Positions 17,914 to 26,797 of a DNA stretch of 64,000 nt are shown here, piece after piece. This stretch comes from [Leptolyngbya] sp. PCC 7376 (lineage in GTDB: Bacteria; Cyanobacteriota; Cyanobacteriia; Cyanobacteriales; MRBY01): contig NC_019683.1 in the NCBI RefSeq assembly GCF_000316605.1, forward strand, positions 3,394,036-3,458,035. Reading direction: 5' to 3'. Every line of letters begins with the position of its first letter. Positions within the stretch are counted from its first letter, which is position 1. A model generated the notes under the pieces. It was not told the DNA's origin and ran no database searches. It saw nothing but the letters and a program-made list of their open reading frames with translations. A program made the translations under genes and the position numbers.

Positions 17914-18272
17914 AGATAGGCCTAACTATTCTAAGAATAAAACGGCGAACTTGGCTAGCCTCCAGCCTAGAAATTACTTAGAAATTATTGGAATTTTTTG
18001 AGTGCAAATTTTCCTCGTTCAGCCACGGATGGAGAAACATCCCTAGATAATTGCTCGGCGATCGCCACCAAATCATTTACTTGTATATCGTCTCCTATCT
18101 CTTGAAACAAAACATTGCCAGCGACGCGACGCACAATTGCAGAACGATCTTGAGCAGCTTTTTGCAATGTGATGAGGAACGATTGTTGAGGTTGAATATA
18201 TCTTGTCCCGGTAGTGGTGCACTAGTAATGGTTGTGGAAGAATAGGGGCAAGATTAAACGTCAAGTCTCACC

Positions 18273-18572
18273 GTGCTCACTTGCCCTCAATGTCAGTCTC
18301 CCAGCACCATTAAATATGGTCACACCCATTCGGGAAAGCAGCGCTATCGTTGCCATGAATGTGGTCGCCAGTTTGTGGAACATCCTGCCCACCCTCCCAT
18401 TGCAACTGACACTCGTCAATTGATTGACCGTCTCCTATTAGAACGTCTCTCTCTCGCTGGTATCACTCGTGCCACAGGGGTCTCTCTGCGCTGGCTACAG
18501 TACTATGTCAATGCCAAATTAGAGACTGTGCCTCACGAGTTACCTGTGACTCAAAAAAAAGAGGGCAACTGA
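18273..18572 (+). CDS. IS1-family InsA-like protein (zinc finger/helix-turn-helix)
   Basis: 99 residues. The N-terminus has a CPQC...CHEC zinc-ribbon pair followed by a helix-turn-helix-like region (LSLAGITRATGVSLRWLQYY). In IS1 this frame binds the element ends and represses transposition. It is followed by the DDE frame in the -1 phase, reached by slippage at A8 (18553-18560), to give the full transposase. Confidence 0.85.
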   Translation: MLTCPQCQSPSTIKYGHTHSGKQRYRCHECGRQFVEHPAHPPIATDTRQLIDRLLLERLSLAGITRATGVSLRWLQYYVNAKLETVPHELPVTQKKEGN

Positions 18573-18580
18573 CCATCGAA

Positions 18581-18982
18581 ATGGATGAATTGTGGTCTTT
18601 TGTCGGTAGTAAAGGTGAGAAAGCATGGATTTGGCTGGCTCTTGACCGAGACACCCGAGAGGTGGTGGGATATGCCATCGGAGACCGTAGTCAAAAGACT
18701 GCGAAACAATTATGGGATTCTCTGCCTCCTGTGTATCGTCAGTGTGCGCTGGTCTACACCGATTATTGGGATGCCTATGGCTGTGTCTTACCGAGTAAAC
18801 GTCATCGAGTTGTGGGCAAGGAGACTGGACAAACAAATCATATTGAGAGATTCAACAACACTCTACGTCAGAGAACGTCCCGCTTAGTCCGTCAGGCACT
18901 TTCCTTCTCGAAGAAGTGGGAAAACCACATTGGAGCAGTGGTCTATTTTCTCAGACACTATAATCTCTCTCTTCAGTTATGA
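18581..18982 (+). CDS. IS1-family transposase catalytic frame (InsB-like)
   Basis: 133 residues from the internal ATG. In the natural product it is probably fused to the upstream frame by -1 frameshifting, because the frame stays open back to the A8 run (reading KKRGQLTIE). DDE-type features are MDELWSFVGSKGEKAWIWLA, VYTDYWDAY and a terminal HIERFNNTLRQR, as in InsB of IS1. No internal damage is seen. Confidence 0.88.
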   Translation: MDELWSFVGSKGEKAWIWLALDRDTREVVGYAIGDRSQKTAKQLWDSLPPVYRQCALVYTDYWDAYGCVLPSKRHRVVGKETGQTNHIERFNNTLRQRTSRLVRQALSFSKKWENHIGAVVYFLRHYNLSLQL

Positions 18983-19877
18983 CCATTACTTGTGCATCAC
19001 TACCCTTGTCCCAAGTACAGCTTTATATTTACCGTCTCTGAAGTATTGATCTGACCACTGCCAGCGACGACCCTCTAACCACACCACTTTTTTCTCGAGG
19101 AGATAACGGTAAGCCTTGGCACGCACTGCTGGCTGAATAGCATTTTCAGCAATGTCAAATAAATCGTTATCTAGGACAGAAATACGACCAATCTGACTCA
19201 TGATTGAAGCCACTGGACCTGCTGGTCGTTCTTGAATTCGCTTGGATATAAGTGGAGCAATATCCGGTAAATAAAGAAGATTTAGCAGCACCTCCAGCTC
19301 TTGCTTGGATATACGTCCCCAACTGGATAGATGAGACAAAATTCCCCAAAGTGCGTCCACCACATATTCGGGTCTTGTTTGGGTGGCAATAATTGGTACT
19401 TGCCTTCTCGCTGCATCGCAAACTGCTGGAACCCAATCATTGAGTCGCCTGAGAACTAAAGCAAACAGAAATGCATTAGGTGCATCGCTTTTGATACCAA
19501 TTAAAACTTCTTCTCGTTTAAATCCATTCCCGCTGCACAAATCCAACCATGGCGAAATATTTGAAGAGTTAGTAAATGGTGGCCAGTTACTTTGAACAGT
19601 CTTTTGAAGAGAGAACCGTCGCAAACAATGGAGCGGCGAACGCAACCAAGCTTCCCAACGCTCAAGCTTTGTGATGGGTAGAAAGCTAGTGATCTGGATA
19701 AACTCGCTTAAAGCAACGGCTGTTTCTTTCTGCTCATGCACAGCTTTCTGAAGATTAACAACAGCTTGTAAAACCCATATTTTCAGTTCTTGGTTGTTGA
19801 ATGACATATCAATTCTCGAACTAAGGACAATCTTGAAGTATAACCGTATTATGCTCGAAGTCTGTTTTTTGCTTGAA

Positions 19878-20923
19878 CAGGACTTACGCAAAAAGGTCTG
19901 ATAAGAATTGAGGTATGAGCTTTACGAAATTAGACTATTGTCAATATCTACTAAGCAGTCCAGTCAACTACACTGTGACAAATTTAGCTGAGCATTTGGA
20001 AGGAATAAGCCACGACCGAATTAATCGCTATTTACGCGGTGAAAAATTGACCTCCCGACTGCTGTGGGAAAATGTCAAACCCCCTCTGAGTCCTGATGAG
20101 AATGGATACATCGTCTTTGATGACACAGTATTGGATAAGAGATTTGCTAGCTCGATAGAGTTGGCAAGGCGACAGTATAGCGGCAACGAACACCGAGTCA
20201 TCAATGGCATCGGACTCGTCAATTGTGTGTATGTCAATCCTCTGACCCAGCAGTTTTGGGTGATTGACTATCGCCTTTATCACAGAGAGGGGGATGGGAA
20301 AAGTAAGCTTGAGCATCTGTCTGAAATGCTTGAGGATCTTGTCTTCTCCAAAGAGTTAGCCTTTCGGACAGTGCTGATGGATAGTTGGTATGACACCCAA
20401 AAACTGATGGCTCAAATCGACTAGTTGGACAAAATTTACTATTGTCCACTCAAACGCAATCGCCGAGTCGATGACAGTGGTGGCAGTAAATCCTACCAAC
20501 GGGTAGAAGAACTTCACTGGGATGAAGACACCTTAGCCCATGGCACACAGATTAAGCCCCAGAGACAAGAAGGTGAGACTATTCCGAGTCACGGTGTCTT
20601 CCCGCCGGACGGACTATGTCGCAACGAACGGCTTGACTCAGAATTCTACCGATGCCGTACAAGATGAGTCTGGCATCCGTTGGAAGATTGAGGAGTTTCA
20701 CCGCGAACTCAAACAACTCACTGGTGTGGATGCTTGTCAGTGCCGCAAGGGACGAATTCAACGCAATCATATTGCCTGCGCCTTATTGGTTTGGACTCGC
20801 CTTAAGAGCCTTGCTTATCAAAGTACTCAAACCATTTATCAAATTAAGCACGGGATGCTTTCCCAATACCTCATTGCACAGCTTCAGCGACACACTATTT
20901 CTATGACTCTTGCGTAAGTCCTG
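19878..20923 (+). mobile_element. Inactive IS701/IS4-superfamily element
   Basis: 1046 bases bounded by perfect 14-base inverted repeats, CAGGACTTACGCAA at the left and its complement at 20910-20923. No clear target duplication is visible. The left end lies about 70 bases upstream of the interrupted HEAT-like gene start and has probably displaced its promoter. The right end abuts an IS6-type transposase remnant. Confidence 0.82.
19915..20917 (+). pseudogene. Broken IS701-type DDE transposase
   Basis: The transposase reads well from the ATG (YCQYLLSSPVNYT, VFDDTVLDKRF, GNEHRVINGIG) to a TAG at 20422. It continues in the same frame (KIYYCPLKRNRRVDD), and between about 20540 and 20570 shifts to another frame that carries the rest (VRLFRVTVSSRRTDYV, KIEEFHRELKQLTG, QCRKGRIQRNHIACALLVW). 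One nonsense change and one frameshift mean no active enzyme, although the ends are intact and could be mobilised in trans. Confidence 0.85.
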
Positions 20924-21016
20924 ACCATTTACGGATAGTTTCATAAGTGACGTCGATACCACGGTATTTCATCATCTTTTGGATATCGCGGTGGCTCAAG
21001 GGAAATGTGTAGTAAA
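20924..21016 (-). pseudogene. IS6-family transposase fragment, internal part
   Basis: On the minus strand this stretch reads YYTFPLSHRDIQKMM then RGIDVTYETIRKW, the conserved N-terminal helix-turn-helix region of IS6-family transposases. It is cut on one side by the IS701-like element and on the other by the IS982 pair. It joins in frame with the fragment at 22893-22960 through the duplicated target TAGTAAA. The catalytic DDE domain is not in the window. Confidence 0.8.
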
Positions 21017-21929
21017 ACGTGAGTTCTGGATAAGGAAATGAGACTCTAATTGAGTTGGAGAGAAGGTTTCTTAGGCTGATGACAATAGGCAATCAAGCCA
21101 CACAGCAAATTGACACAGAAGTTCGCTGGACTACGATGTCTAGAGTGCTCAATCTGAGAAATGTTCTTCAGTTGGTCAATCACGGTTTCAATCAAAGCTC
21201 GTTTACGAGCGATGAATTTATCTTGCCAGAGCATCAAGCGATTCTCCATATTGCGGCGAGGTTTAGCAATTAACATCACATCATGTTCTTCTTTGAGATG
21301 TTGTGCCAGAGCTTGGGACACATAGCCCTTATCTCCAAAGACTTTGCCGAATAAATTCCGTAACAGTTCAACGACAGGCTTTCTGTCATCAATATTGCCA
21401 GGAGTGATTTGTACATGAAGTAATTCTCCCCGATCATTAATGACCAGATGGAGTTTGAAGCCAAAGAACCATCCAACAGAGGTTTTACCTCTAGCGGCAT
21501 GACCGTTAAAGACTCGATGTTGGGCAATACGGCGATTGTGACAAACTTTGATACTGGTGGCATCAATGAAACTAATACCTGTGCATTGACCATAACAGTG
21601 CTGTAGGTAGACACATAGAGGTACTAACGTCGAAGGCATCCACTCCACAAAACGTTGGTCACTCACGGCTCTGGGAAAAGCTCTTCGCCAGTGATGACGC
21701 ACATTGATGAGATAGAAATACTTGAAGTTACGATAGTGAGATTGATGAAATGCAATCAATATCGTCATTATCTCGCTGAGACTAAGGCTTCTAGGGCGAC
21801 GTCGCCGCCGTTGTTTCGAGGCCAGTAATTGTTGTTGCCATTGAGGTTCAAAGACTTGGCAGAAATCATCAATGGAACAAAACAAAGGTTCTAGACTGGT
21901 CATGGGAGAAAGTGGTGGATTGCTTATTA
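21017..21929 (-). mobile_element. IS982-family element, copy 1 (one end missing)
   Basis: It begins with the element end ACGTGAGTTCTGGATAAGG. The opposite end, with its inverted repeat, is absent: the sequence runs straight into the matching end of copy 2 at 21930. It is 913 bases against 963 for copy 2. The pair as a whole is flanked by the 7-base duplication TAGTAAA (21010-21016 and 22893-22899). Confidence 0.85.
21046..21903 (-). CDS. IS982-family transposase, copy 1
   Basis: 285 residues from the ATG at 21903; the open frame extends further upstream only because it reads through the end of copy 2. IS982-type features are [11 protein letters not shown] near the N-terminus, [16 protein letters not shown] (first Asp), [25 protein letters not shown] (second Asp) and ETVIDQLKN (Glu). 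The coding frame is intact, but without its second terminal repeat this copy may not move by itself. It could still supply transposase to copy 2. Confidence 0.88.
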   Translation of the reverse strand: MTSLEPLFCSIDDFCQVFEPQWQQQLLASKQRRRRRPRSLSLSEIMTILIAFHQSHYRNFKYFYLINVRHHWRRAFPRAVSDQRFVEWMPSTLVPLCVYLQHCYGQCTGISFIDATSIKVCHNRRIAQHRVFNGHAARGKTSVGWFFGFKLHLVINDRGELLHVQITPGNIDDRKPVVELLRNLFGKVFGDKGYVSQALAQHLKEEHDVMLIAKPRRNMENRLMLWQDKFIARKRALIETVIDQLKNISQIEHSRHRSPANFCVNLLCGLIAYCHQPKKPSLQLN

Positions 21930-22892
21930 ACGTGAGTTCTGGATAAGGAAATGAGACTCTAATTGAGTTGGAGAGAAGGTTTCTTAGGCTGATGACAATA
22001 GGCAATCAAGCCACACAGCAAATTGACACAGAAGTTCGCTGGACTACGATGTCTAGAGTGCTCAATCTGAGAAATGTTCTTCAGTTGGTCAATCACGGTT
22101 TCAATCAAAGCTCGTTTACGAGCGATGAATGTATCTTGCCAGAGCATCAAGTGATTCTTCATATTGCGGCGAGGTTTAGCAATTAACATCACATCATGTT
22201 CTTCTTTGAGATGTTGTGCCAGAGCTTGGGACACATAGCCCTTATCTCCAAAAACTTTGCCGAATAAATTCCGTAACAGTTCAACGACAGGCTTTCTGTC
22301 ATCAATATTGCCAGGAGTGATTTGTACATGAAGTAATTCTCCTCGGTCATTAATGACCAGATGGAGTTTGAAGCCAAAGAACCACCCAACAGAGGTTTTA
22401 CCTCTAGCGGCATGACCGTTAAAGACTCGATGTTGGGCAATACGGCGATTGTGACAAACTTTGATACTGGTGGCATCAATGAAACTAATGCCTGTGCAAT
22501 CTCCATAACAGTCACATAAATAGGCACATAGAGGCACTAAGCTGGAGGGCATCCATGCCACAAAGCGTTGATAACTCACTGCTTTGGGAAAGGCTTTTTG
22601 CCAATAGTGTCGCACCATCAGGAGATAGAAATGCTTGAAATTACGATAGTGAGATTGATGAAATGCAATCAGTATCGTCATCACCTCACTCAAGCTTAGG
22701 CTTCTAGAACGGTGACGATACCTTTTGCAAGAGCTAAGTAATTCTTGATGCCACTGAGGTTCAAAGACCTGGCAGAAATCGTCAACGTCACAAAATAAAG
22801 CGTCTAAACTAAGCATAGGAGAAAGCTGTGGATTGGTTTCAACTGCCACGATATGAGCTTTCTTCTTTTCTTTCCTTATCCAGAACTCACGT
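21930..22892 (-). mobile_element. IS982-family element, copy 2 (complete)
   Basis: 963 bases with inverted repeats at both ends (ACGTGAGTTCTGGATAAGG at 21930 and its complement ending at 22892). Its outer end is followed by TAGTAAA, the same 7 bases that precede copy 1. It interrupts, together with copy 1, an IS6-type transposase gene. Confidence 0.9.
21959..22849 (-). CDS. IS982-family transposase, copy 2
   Basis: 296 residues. It has the same DDE features as copy 1 ([30 protein letters not shown]). The C-terminal two thirds are nearly identical to copy 1, while the N-terminal third differs at many positions (for example [18 protein letters not shown] against [18 protein letters not shown]). 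The frame and both element ends are intact, so this copy could be active. Confidence 0.9.
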   Translation of the reverse strand: MAVETNPQLSPMLSLDALFCDVDDFCQVFEPQWHQELLSSCKRYRHRSRSLSLSEVMTILIAFHQSHYRNFKHFYLLMVRHYWQKAFPKAVSYQRFVAWMPSSLVPLCAYLCDCYGDCTGISFIDATSIKVCHNRRIAQHRVFNGHAARGKTSVGWFFGFKLHLVINDRGELLHVQITPGNIDDRKPVVELLRNLFGKVFGDKGYVSQALAQHLKEEHDVMLIAKPRRNMKNHLMLWQDTFIARKRALIETVIDQLKNISQIEHSRHRSPANFCVNLLCGLIAYCHQPKKPSLQLN

Positions 22893-22960
22893 TAGTAAAG
22901 CCAAATGCAATGAGAGATGATCTCGCTTGGGTAGCGATGTCTTTTGTAGAAATGATTCAT
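22893..22960 (-). pseudogene. IS6-family transposase fragment, N-terminus
   Basis: The ATG at 22960 opens MNHFYKRHRYPSEIISHCI then WLY, the typical start of IS6-family transposases (KRHRYP, SEII). The frame is cut by the IS982 pair. Across the 7-base duplication it joins in frame to the fragment at 20924-21016. Confidence 0.8.
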
Positions 22961-23216
22961 TGACTCATCCTACAAAATCCTTGTCGTGAAAACCCTTCAC
23001 TTCACTTGACAATGCCGTCCATTGCTATATCTCGCTCGACTTCATCGAAAGACTTGATGTTATTCAAAGTCTCTGGAAATGTTAGAGCATTCGATTTGAT
23101 TGCTGATTCATGACCTCAAATTCGAGGATGTTCCTGTCCCCCAATGCTCATAGATTCATACCTCTATTCTGCAACGCCGTATTTTGTATTACCAGAGCAA
23201 AATGCGAGAGAACAAC
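22961..23216. other. Non-coding flank of the insertion-sequence cluster
   Basis: 256 bases with no convincing frame on either strand. It lies upstream of the IS6-type transposase start and downstream of the 23217 gene, so it may hold the end of the IS6 element. I could not identify a terminal repeat with confidence. Confidence 0.4.
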
Positions 23217-23678
23217 CTATGGCTCCAAGGAAGGTTGCGAAACTTTTAAAGGCTTTTTTGCCGCTGGATTTTCTGATTGAGATGGCTCTTTAAACTGCTC
23301 CACACTCAAGGGTTGAGACGACCAATATTCATGATCTAAATCTGCCTGACTCAAGATTTTTTTGAACGCAACATCCTCCGACACTACCACAAGGGAACGC
23401 TCTATCGACTCCGCAAAGGTTTCATCTTTTGACATTAAAGTCCCTAATTCCTTCGTAAACTGACTAATATTTTGCTCAGAAGGATTTTCTTCCGCTTCCG
23501 TTAGGGTTTCAATCGAGCCTTGTTTTTGAAATTGCTCTCGTACAGACTGAATGAGCTGTCCTACACGCTGGTAAACAGCCTCCCCCATATGCTCTCCACT
23601 TTTTTCTAGGGCTTTCGAGAAAATAACAGCGGCGATCGCCGAAGTTGTTGCCGTGATATGAGCTGGATTTAGAGCCAT
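23217..23678 (-). CDS. Hypothetical protein with N-terminal hydrophobic segment
   Basis: 153 residues, not recognised. The first ~25 residues (ITATTSAIAAVIFSKAL) form a hydrophobic or amphipathic helix. The middle is helical and charged, and the C-terminus is rich in Pro/Ser/Lys. No catalytic motif is seen. It lies 31 bases after the longer hypothetical gene on the same strand and is probably co-transcribed with it. Confidence 0.55.
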   Translation of the reverse strand: MALNPAHITATTSAIAAVIFSKALEKSGEHMGEAVYQRVGQLIQSVREQFQKQGSIETLTEAEENPSEQNISQFTKELGTLMSKDETFAESIERSLVVVSEDVAFKKILSQADLDHEYWSSQPLSVEQFKEPSQSENPAAKKPLKVSQPSLEP

Positions 23679-23709
23679 AAATCAAAAAACAAACTATTAA
23701 GAGGTCAGC

Positions 23710-25005
23710 TTACATAATTTGCTTCAAGAACGAAACGTCCGCATCCCCAAAATGTACACTGAGCGCAATATGCAAATTCTCTAAAGACTTCACAAGCCAA
23801 GGTACACCTTCCTTAGATTGAGCCTCATAATGACTAAATAAAATCGAAAAACGCCTCTCTAAATGCGGTTTCGCCTTACCGCACATCAAAACCAGTTTCA
23901 AAAGTAGTGCGACAGTTGCTGTCGGCCCCAGATTCGTGATCATATCCACAAACACATAGTGCTCAGGATTTTGAGGACTATCCACCACCAAGAAATTCAG
24001 CAGTTGGCTCGTCGTCCGCATCATCAACAGCTCATTGGGACGATGGTCATCATATCGCGGCAAAATCGTTTGTAGTTTCTGATAAAGCCGTTTATTAAAC
24101 CGCAAATCGCCATACTTACTATCTACACTGGAAATTAGATAGCCATATAGCTCATTTTTAAACTCTTGATAGGAAACCACCTCAGAGCTACGCCGCAAAA
24201 AATGCCGCGATAAATCCCGATAGCTATAGCCGCGCTCAGGCTTCCCGACAAATCGTTTAAGAGCTGTCCCAAGTTCCTTTTCGGTGAGTAGCGTTGGATT
24301 ATGGACGCCTTGAAGCATTCTCCGGGCTTGCTTCATAGACTGGGTTCGCCGTGCTAACTGAGCTAGACGAACTTGATAAGTGACATATTTAGACAGCTCT
24401 AGCTCAAACGAGCGTTGAATCCGTGATTGTACTTGCCGCACAGTTTGTTGGTGTTCAATGCTGCTATCTTCACTCAGCAAACAATGTTCGTATAGATAGG
24501 GATAGCGACGAATAAGCTGACCTACGGCAATATCGCCGTTACTCCAGGTAAAATCTTTACCGCCAAGCTCAATAATCCGTGATATCCGCTGTAGGGTCAG
24601 ATATTGCTCAGTTCGAATAAACTCAGCAACAAGCTGTCTGAGGCGTCGAGTAAAACGTGAGCTGGAGATATTTGGTGGTGGAACAGATTTAAAGAGATCA
24701 ACCAGTTTGGGGATTGCTTTCTGGAGCTGCGGGTGAATTTGCCAACGGTTGATCAGAATATGGCAGCAACGATTAAGAATAAATTTAAAGTCTTCGTCGA
24801 TACCAGAGGAATTTAAAACTTCATAGAGAGCCTGTTTCAGTTCATCGCTAGGGGCATCTCGTCCTTCTAATAAAAATTGTTGAAATTGGGGTAGTAGTTC
24901 TTCGGGGGTTTGTGTCTGAACGGAGTAAAGCAAATAGTCATAGAGCTTCTGCTCGGCATAGGTTGTATGCCTTAGCGGAGATACAGGAGGAGAAGCTTTA
25001 GTCAC
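23710..25005 (-). CDS. Conserved-looking hypothetical protein, helical
   Basis: 431 residues, all-helical in character, with many Leu/Gln/Arg-rich segments and no membrane segment. It has no motif that I can assign to a known enzyme. A regular content of Arg/Leu helices (LARRTQSMKQARRML, FNKRLYQKLQTILPRY) would suit a scaffold or repeat fold. The good codon pattern, length and presence of a downstream partner at 23217 support a real gene. I suspect a cyanobacteria-specific family but cannot show it. Confidence 0.6.
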   Translation of the reverse strand: MTKASPPVSPLRHTTYAEQKLYDYLLYSVQTQTPEELLPQFQQFLLEGRDAPSDELKQALYEVLNSSGIDEDFKFILNRCCHILINRWQIHPQLQKAIPKLVDLFKSVPPPNISSSRFTRRLRQLVAEFIRTEQYLTLQRISRIIELGGKDFTWSNGDIAVGQLIRRYPYLYEHCLLSEDSSIEHQQTVRQVQSRIQRSFELELSKYVTYQVRLAQLARRTQSMKQARRMLQGVHNPTLLTEKELGTALKRFVGKPERGYSYRDLSRHFLRRSSEVVSYQEFKNELYGYLISSVDSKYGDLRFNKRLYQKLQTILPRYDDHRPNELLMMRTTSQLLNFLVVDSPQNPEHYVFVDMITNLGPTATVALLLKLVLMCGKAKPHLERRFSILFSHYEAQSKEGVPWLVKSLENLHIALSVHFGDADVSFLKQIM

Positions 25006-25454
25006 GCTGTTTCTTCGTTAGAGTGGGGTGAACTGGGACAGGAGAATTACATGGCCGAAGGACAATAGTAATAATTTTGAGGTATTCGGGATGCTTATTT
25101 GGCATCAGTTAATACATCTGGGTTGATTACCATTTCCATCTAAATAAGCCTGATTTCGGTGAAATGTTGACCTTTTAAATTATTTTAGACTTCTTCTGGC
25201 AGTGTCAGGTTTCGAGTGCTAAGTATTTTTTCATACTAAAGTCGATTCCGGAAACATAGCGTAAGGATTTCATGAAGATTGTGAGGGGCGATCGCCATCC
25301 CCCCAAGTTTTAGGGAAATTTTTTTGTATACGAGAGTCATGTTTTCTGGATTACCCTTCAATGATAGCGGTTACGTTCATAGGCCGTTGGGTTAGCTGGT
25401 GGGGCAAAAATGGCATAAGATGCCTGAGAGTCATGCTGGTTTTGATAAAAGATT
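25006..25454. other. Intergenic region upstream of murF
   Basis: 449 bases between divergent genes, containing one HIP1-type palindrome (GGCGATCGCC near 25290) and runs of T. It presumably carries both promoters. No RNA gene, riboswitch or repeat is recognised. Confidence 0.4.
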
Positions 25455-26795
25455 ATGGGTATTTCGCTGGATTTGTCGCTATTAACGGAGATCTTGGGGC
25501 AAAATCTGCGGCGATCGCCAGCAGGAGAAGTTAGCGGCGAAGTACGACATATTTCTACTGATACGCGAGAAATCGGGAAAGGGGATATTTTTGTCGCCCT
25601 CGTTGGAGAACGATTCGATGGTCATGATTATGTGACAAAAGCTGTCGCTTCTGGGGCGATCGCTGTCATTACAAGCCATGAAATAGATATCGATGTCCCT
25701 CAATGGATTGTGGACGATACATTACGGGCATACCAAGATATCGGTTATTGGTGGCGTAAGCAGGTAGATATTCCGATTATTGCGATCACAGGTTCGGTCG
25801 GCAAAACCAGCACAAAAGAATTAATCGCGGGTGTTTTGGCGACTCAGGGTAATGTCCTAAAAACTGAAGCAAATTTTAATAATGAAATCGGTGTTCCGAA
25901 AACATTACTTAACCTAACGTCGGATCATGATTTTGCCGTAATTGAAATGGCGATGCGGGGCAAAGGCGAAATTGCGCGTTTAGCAGAGATTGCAGTGCCG
26001 ACGATTGGGATAATTACCAATGTGGGGACGGCGCATATTGGCCGTCTGGGATCTCGACAGGCGATCGCCGAAGCAAAGTGTGAGCTTTTAGAGTTTATGC
26101 CCGATACCGGAGTCGCAATCCTCAATGGTGATGATGAACGGTTAATGACAACAGCACAAACAGTTTGGCCTGGTCACACTCTCAGTTATGGCTTAGAAAA
26201 GGGTGAACTCCACGGAGAATATGATGCGGGACAAGTGACGGTTGCGACTCAAACGTTTCCTGTGCCATTAGCGGGTAAACACAATGCTTTAAATTATTTG
26301 GCAGCGCTTGGAGTGATGCAGGTGCTCAATCTCGGTTGGGAGCAACTCGAACAGGGCGTGAGTCTCTCGATGCCGAAGGGGCGATCACAGCAAATCCAGT
26401 TACCGAATGACATTTTGCTCTTTGACGAAACTTACAATGCAGGCGTCGAATCGATGTTGGCAGCTCTAGATCTACTTAAAAGCGCAAAGGGCGATCGCCG
26501 GATTGCCGTGCTCGGCACAATGAAAGAGTTGGGGGAATTTGCAGCCGAACTTCACAGCAAAGTGGGGTCTAGGGTTGAAGCGTTACATCTCGATCAATTA
26601 TTTGTTTTGGCCGATGAACCAGTAGCAGAGGCGATCGCCACAGCAGCTCCTAGTATTCCGAGCCAATGTTTTACCGACCACACATCTTTGATTTCCCACC
26701 TCAAACAAGAGCTTAAAGGGGGTGATCGCGTACTGTTCAAAGCCTCCAATTCCGTGGGCTTAAGTCGAGTTGTCCAAGCTTTGCAACAAGGCTAA
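25455..26795 (+). CDS. murF: UDP-N-acetylmuramoyl-tripeptide--D-alanyl-D-alanine ligase
   Basis: 446 residues, normal length. The N-terminal domain has the RHISTDTREIGKGDIFVAL pattern shared by MurE/MurF. The ATP loop is ITGSVGKTSTKE, followed by the TEANFNNEIGVPKT stretch diagnostic of MurF, and the C-terminal domain includes DETYNAG. It adds D-Ala-D-Ala to the UDP-MurNAc tripeptide in the cytoplasm. The stop is two bases from the stop of the convergent PilC-like gene. Confidence 0.95.
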   Translation: MGISLDLSLLTEILGQNLRRSPAGEVSGEVRHISTDTREIGKGDIFVALVGERFDGHDYVTKAVASGAIAVITSHEIDIDVPQWIVDDTLRAYQDIGYWWRKQVDIPIIAITGSVGKTSTKELIAGVLATQGNVLKTEANFNNEIGVPKTLLNLTSDHDFAVIEMAMRGKGEIARLAEIAVPTIGIITNVGTAHIGRLGSRQAIAEAKCELLEFMPDTGVAILNGDDERLMTTAQTVWPGHTLSYGLEKGELHGEYDAGQVTVATQTFPVPLAGKHNALNYLAALGVMQVLNLGWEQLEQGVSLSMPKGRSQQIQLPNDILLFDETYNAGVESMLAALDLLKSAKGDRRIAVLGTMKELGEFAAELHSKVGSRVEALHLDQLFVLADEPVAEAIATAAPSIPSQCFTDHTSLISHLKQELKGGDRVLFKASNSVGLSRVVQALQQG

Positions 26796-26797
26796 TT

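Larger units (their letters stand above)
18210..19004 (+). mobile_element. IS1-family insertion sequence
   Basis: 795 bases. The ends match as imperfect inverted repeats: GGTAGTGGTGCACTAGTAAT on the left and GGTAGTGATGCACAAGTAAT when the right end is read on the other strand. An 8-base target duplication CTTGTCCC flanks it (18202-18209 and 19005-19012). It has two overlapping reading phases with an A8 slippery run (18553-18560), as in IS1. All parts look intact, so the element may be active. Confidence 0.92.
17985..19807 (-). pseudogene. HEAT-repeat-like protein gene interrupted by an IS1-family element
   Basis: The gene starts at the ATG at 19807 and runs on the minus strand to 19005, where the IS1-family element intervenes. 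It resumes at 18209 and ends at 17985. Removing 18210-19004 and one copy of the 8-base duplication CTTGTCCC rejoins the frame exactly: AVLGT from the upstream part runs into RYIQPQQSF and then the tail ending LKKFQ. The reconstructed product (~340 residues) is helical, with repeats of the kind APLISKRIQERPAG and SPSVAERGKFAL that suggest HEAT/ARM repeats. Its function is unknown. It should now make only a truncated protein. Confidence 0.8.

Noticed and set aside
20901-21092. Open frame joining the IS982 end to an IS6-like segment
   Set aside because: It is a chance fusion across an element boundary; the two parts belong to different transposase families.
21904-22005. Longer N-terminus for the IS982 copy 1 transposase
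   Set aside because: The extra codons are the terminal sequence of copy 2 read in another frame, so the start at 21903 is used.
22961-23216. Possible further transposase remnant or terminal repeat of the IS6-type element
   Set aside because: Frames on both strands contain stops and no terminal repeat could be matched with confidence.
25006-25454. Riboswitch or RNA gene in the long gap before murF
   Set aside because: No conserved core or clear stem arrangement of a known class could be found by eye.
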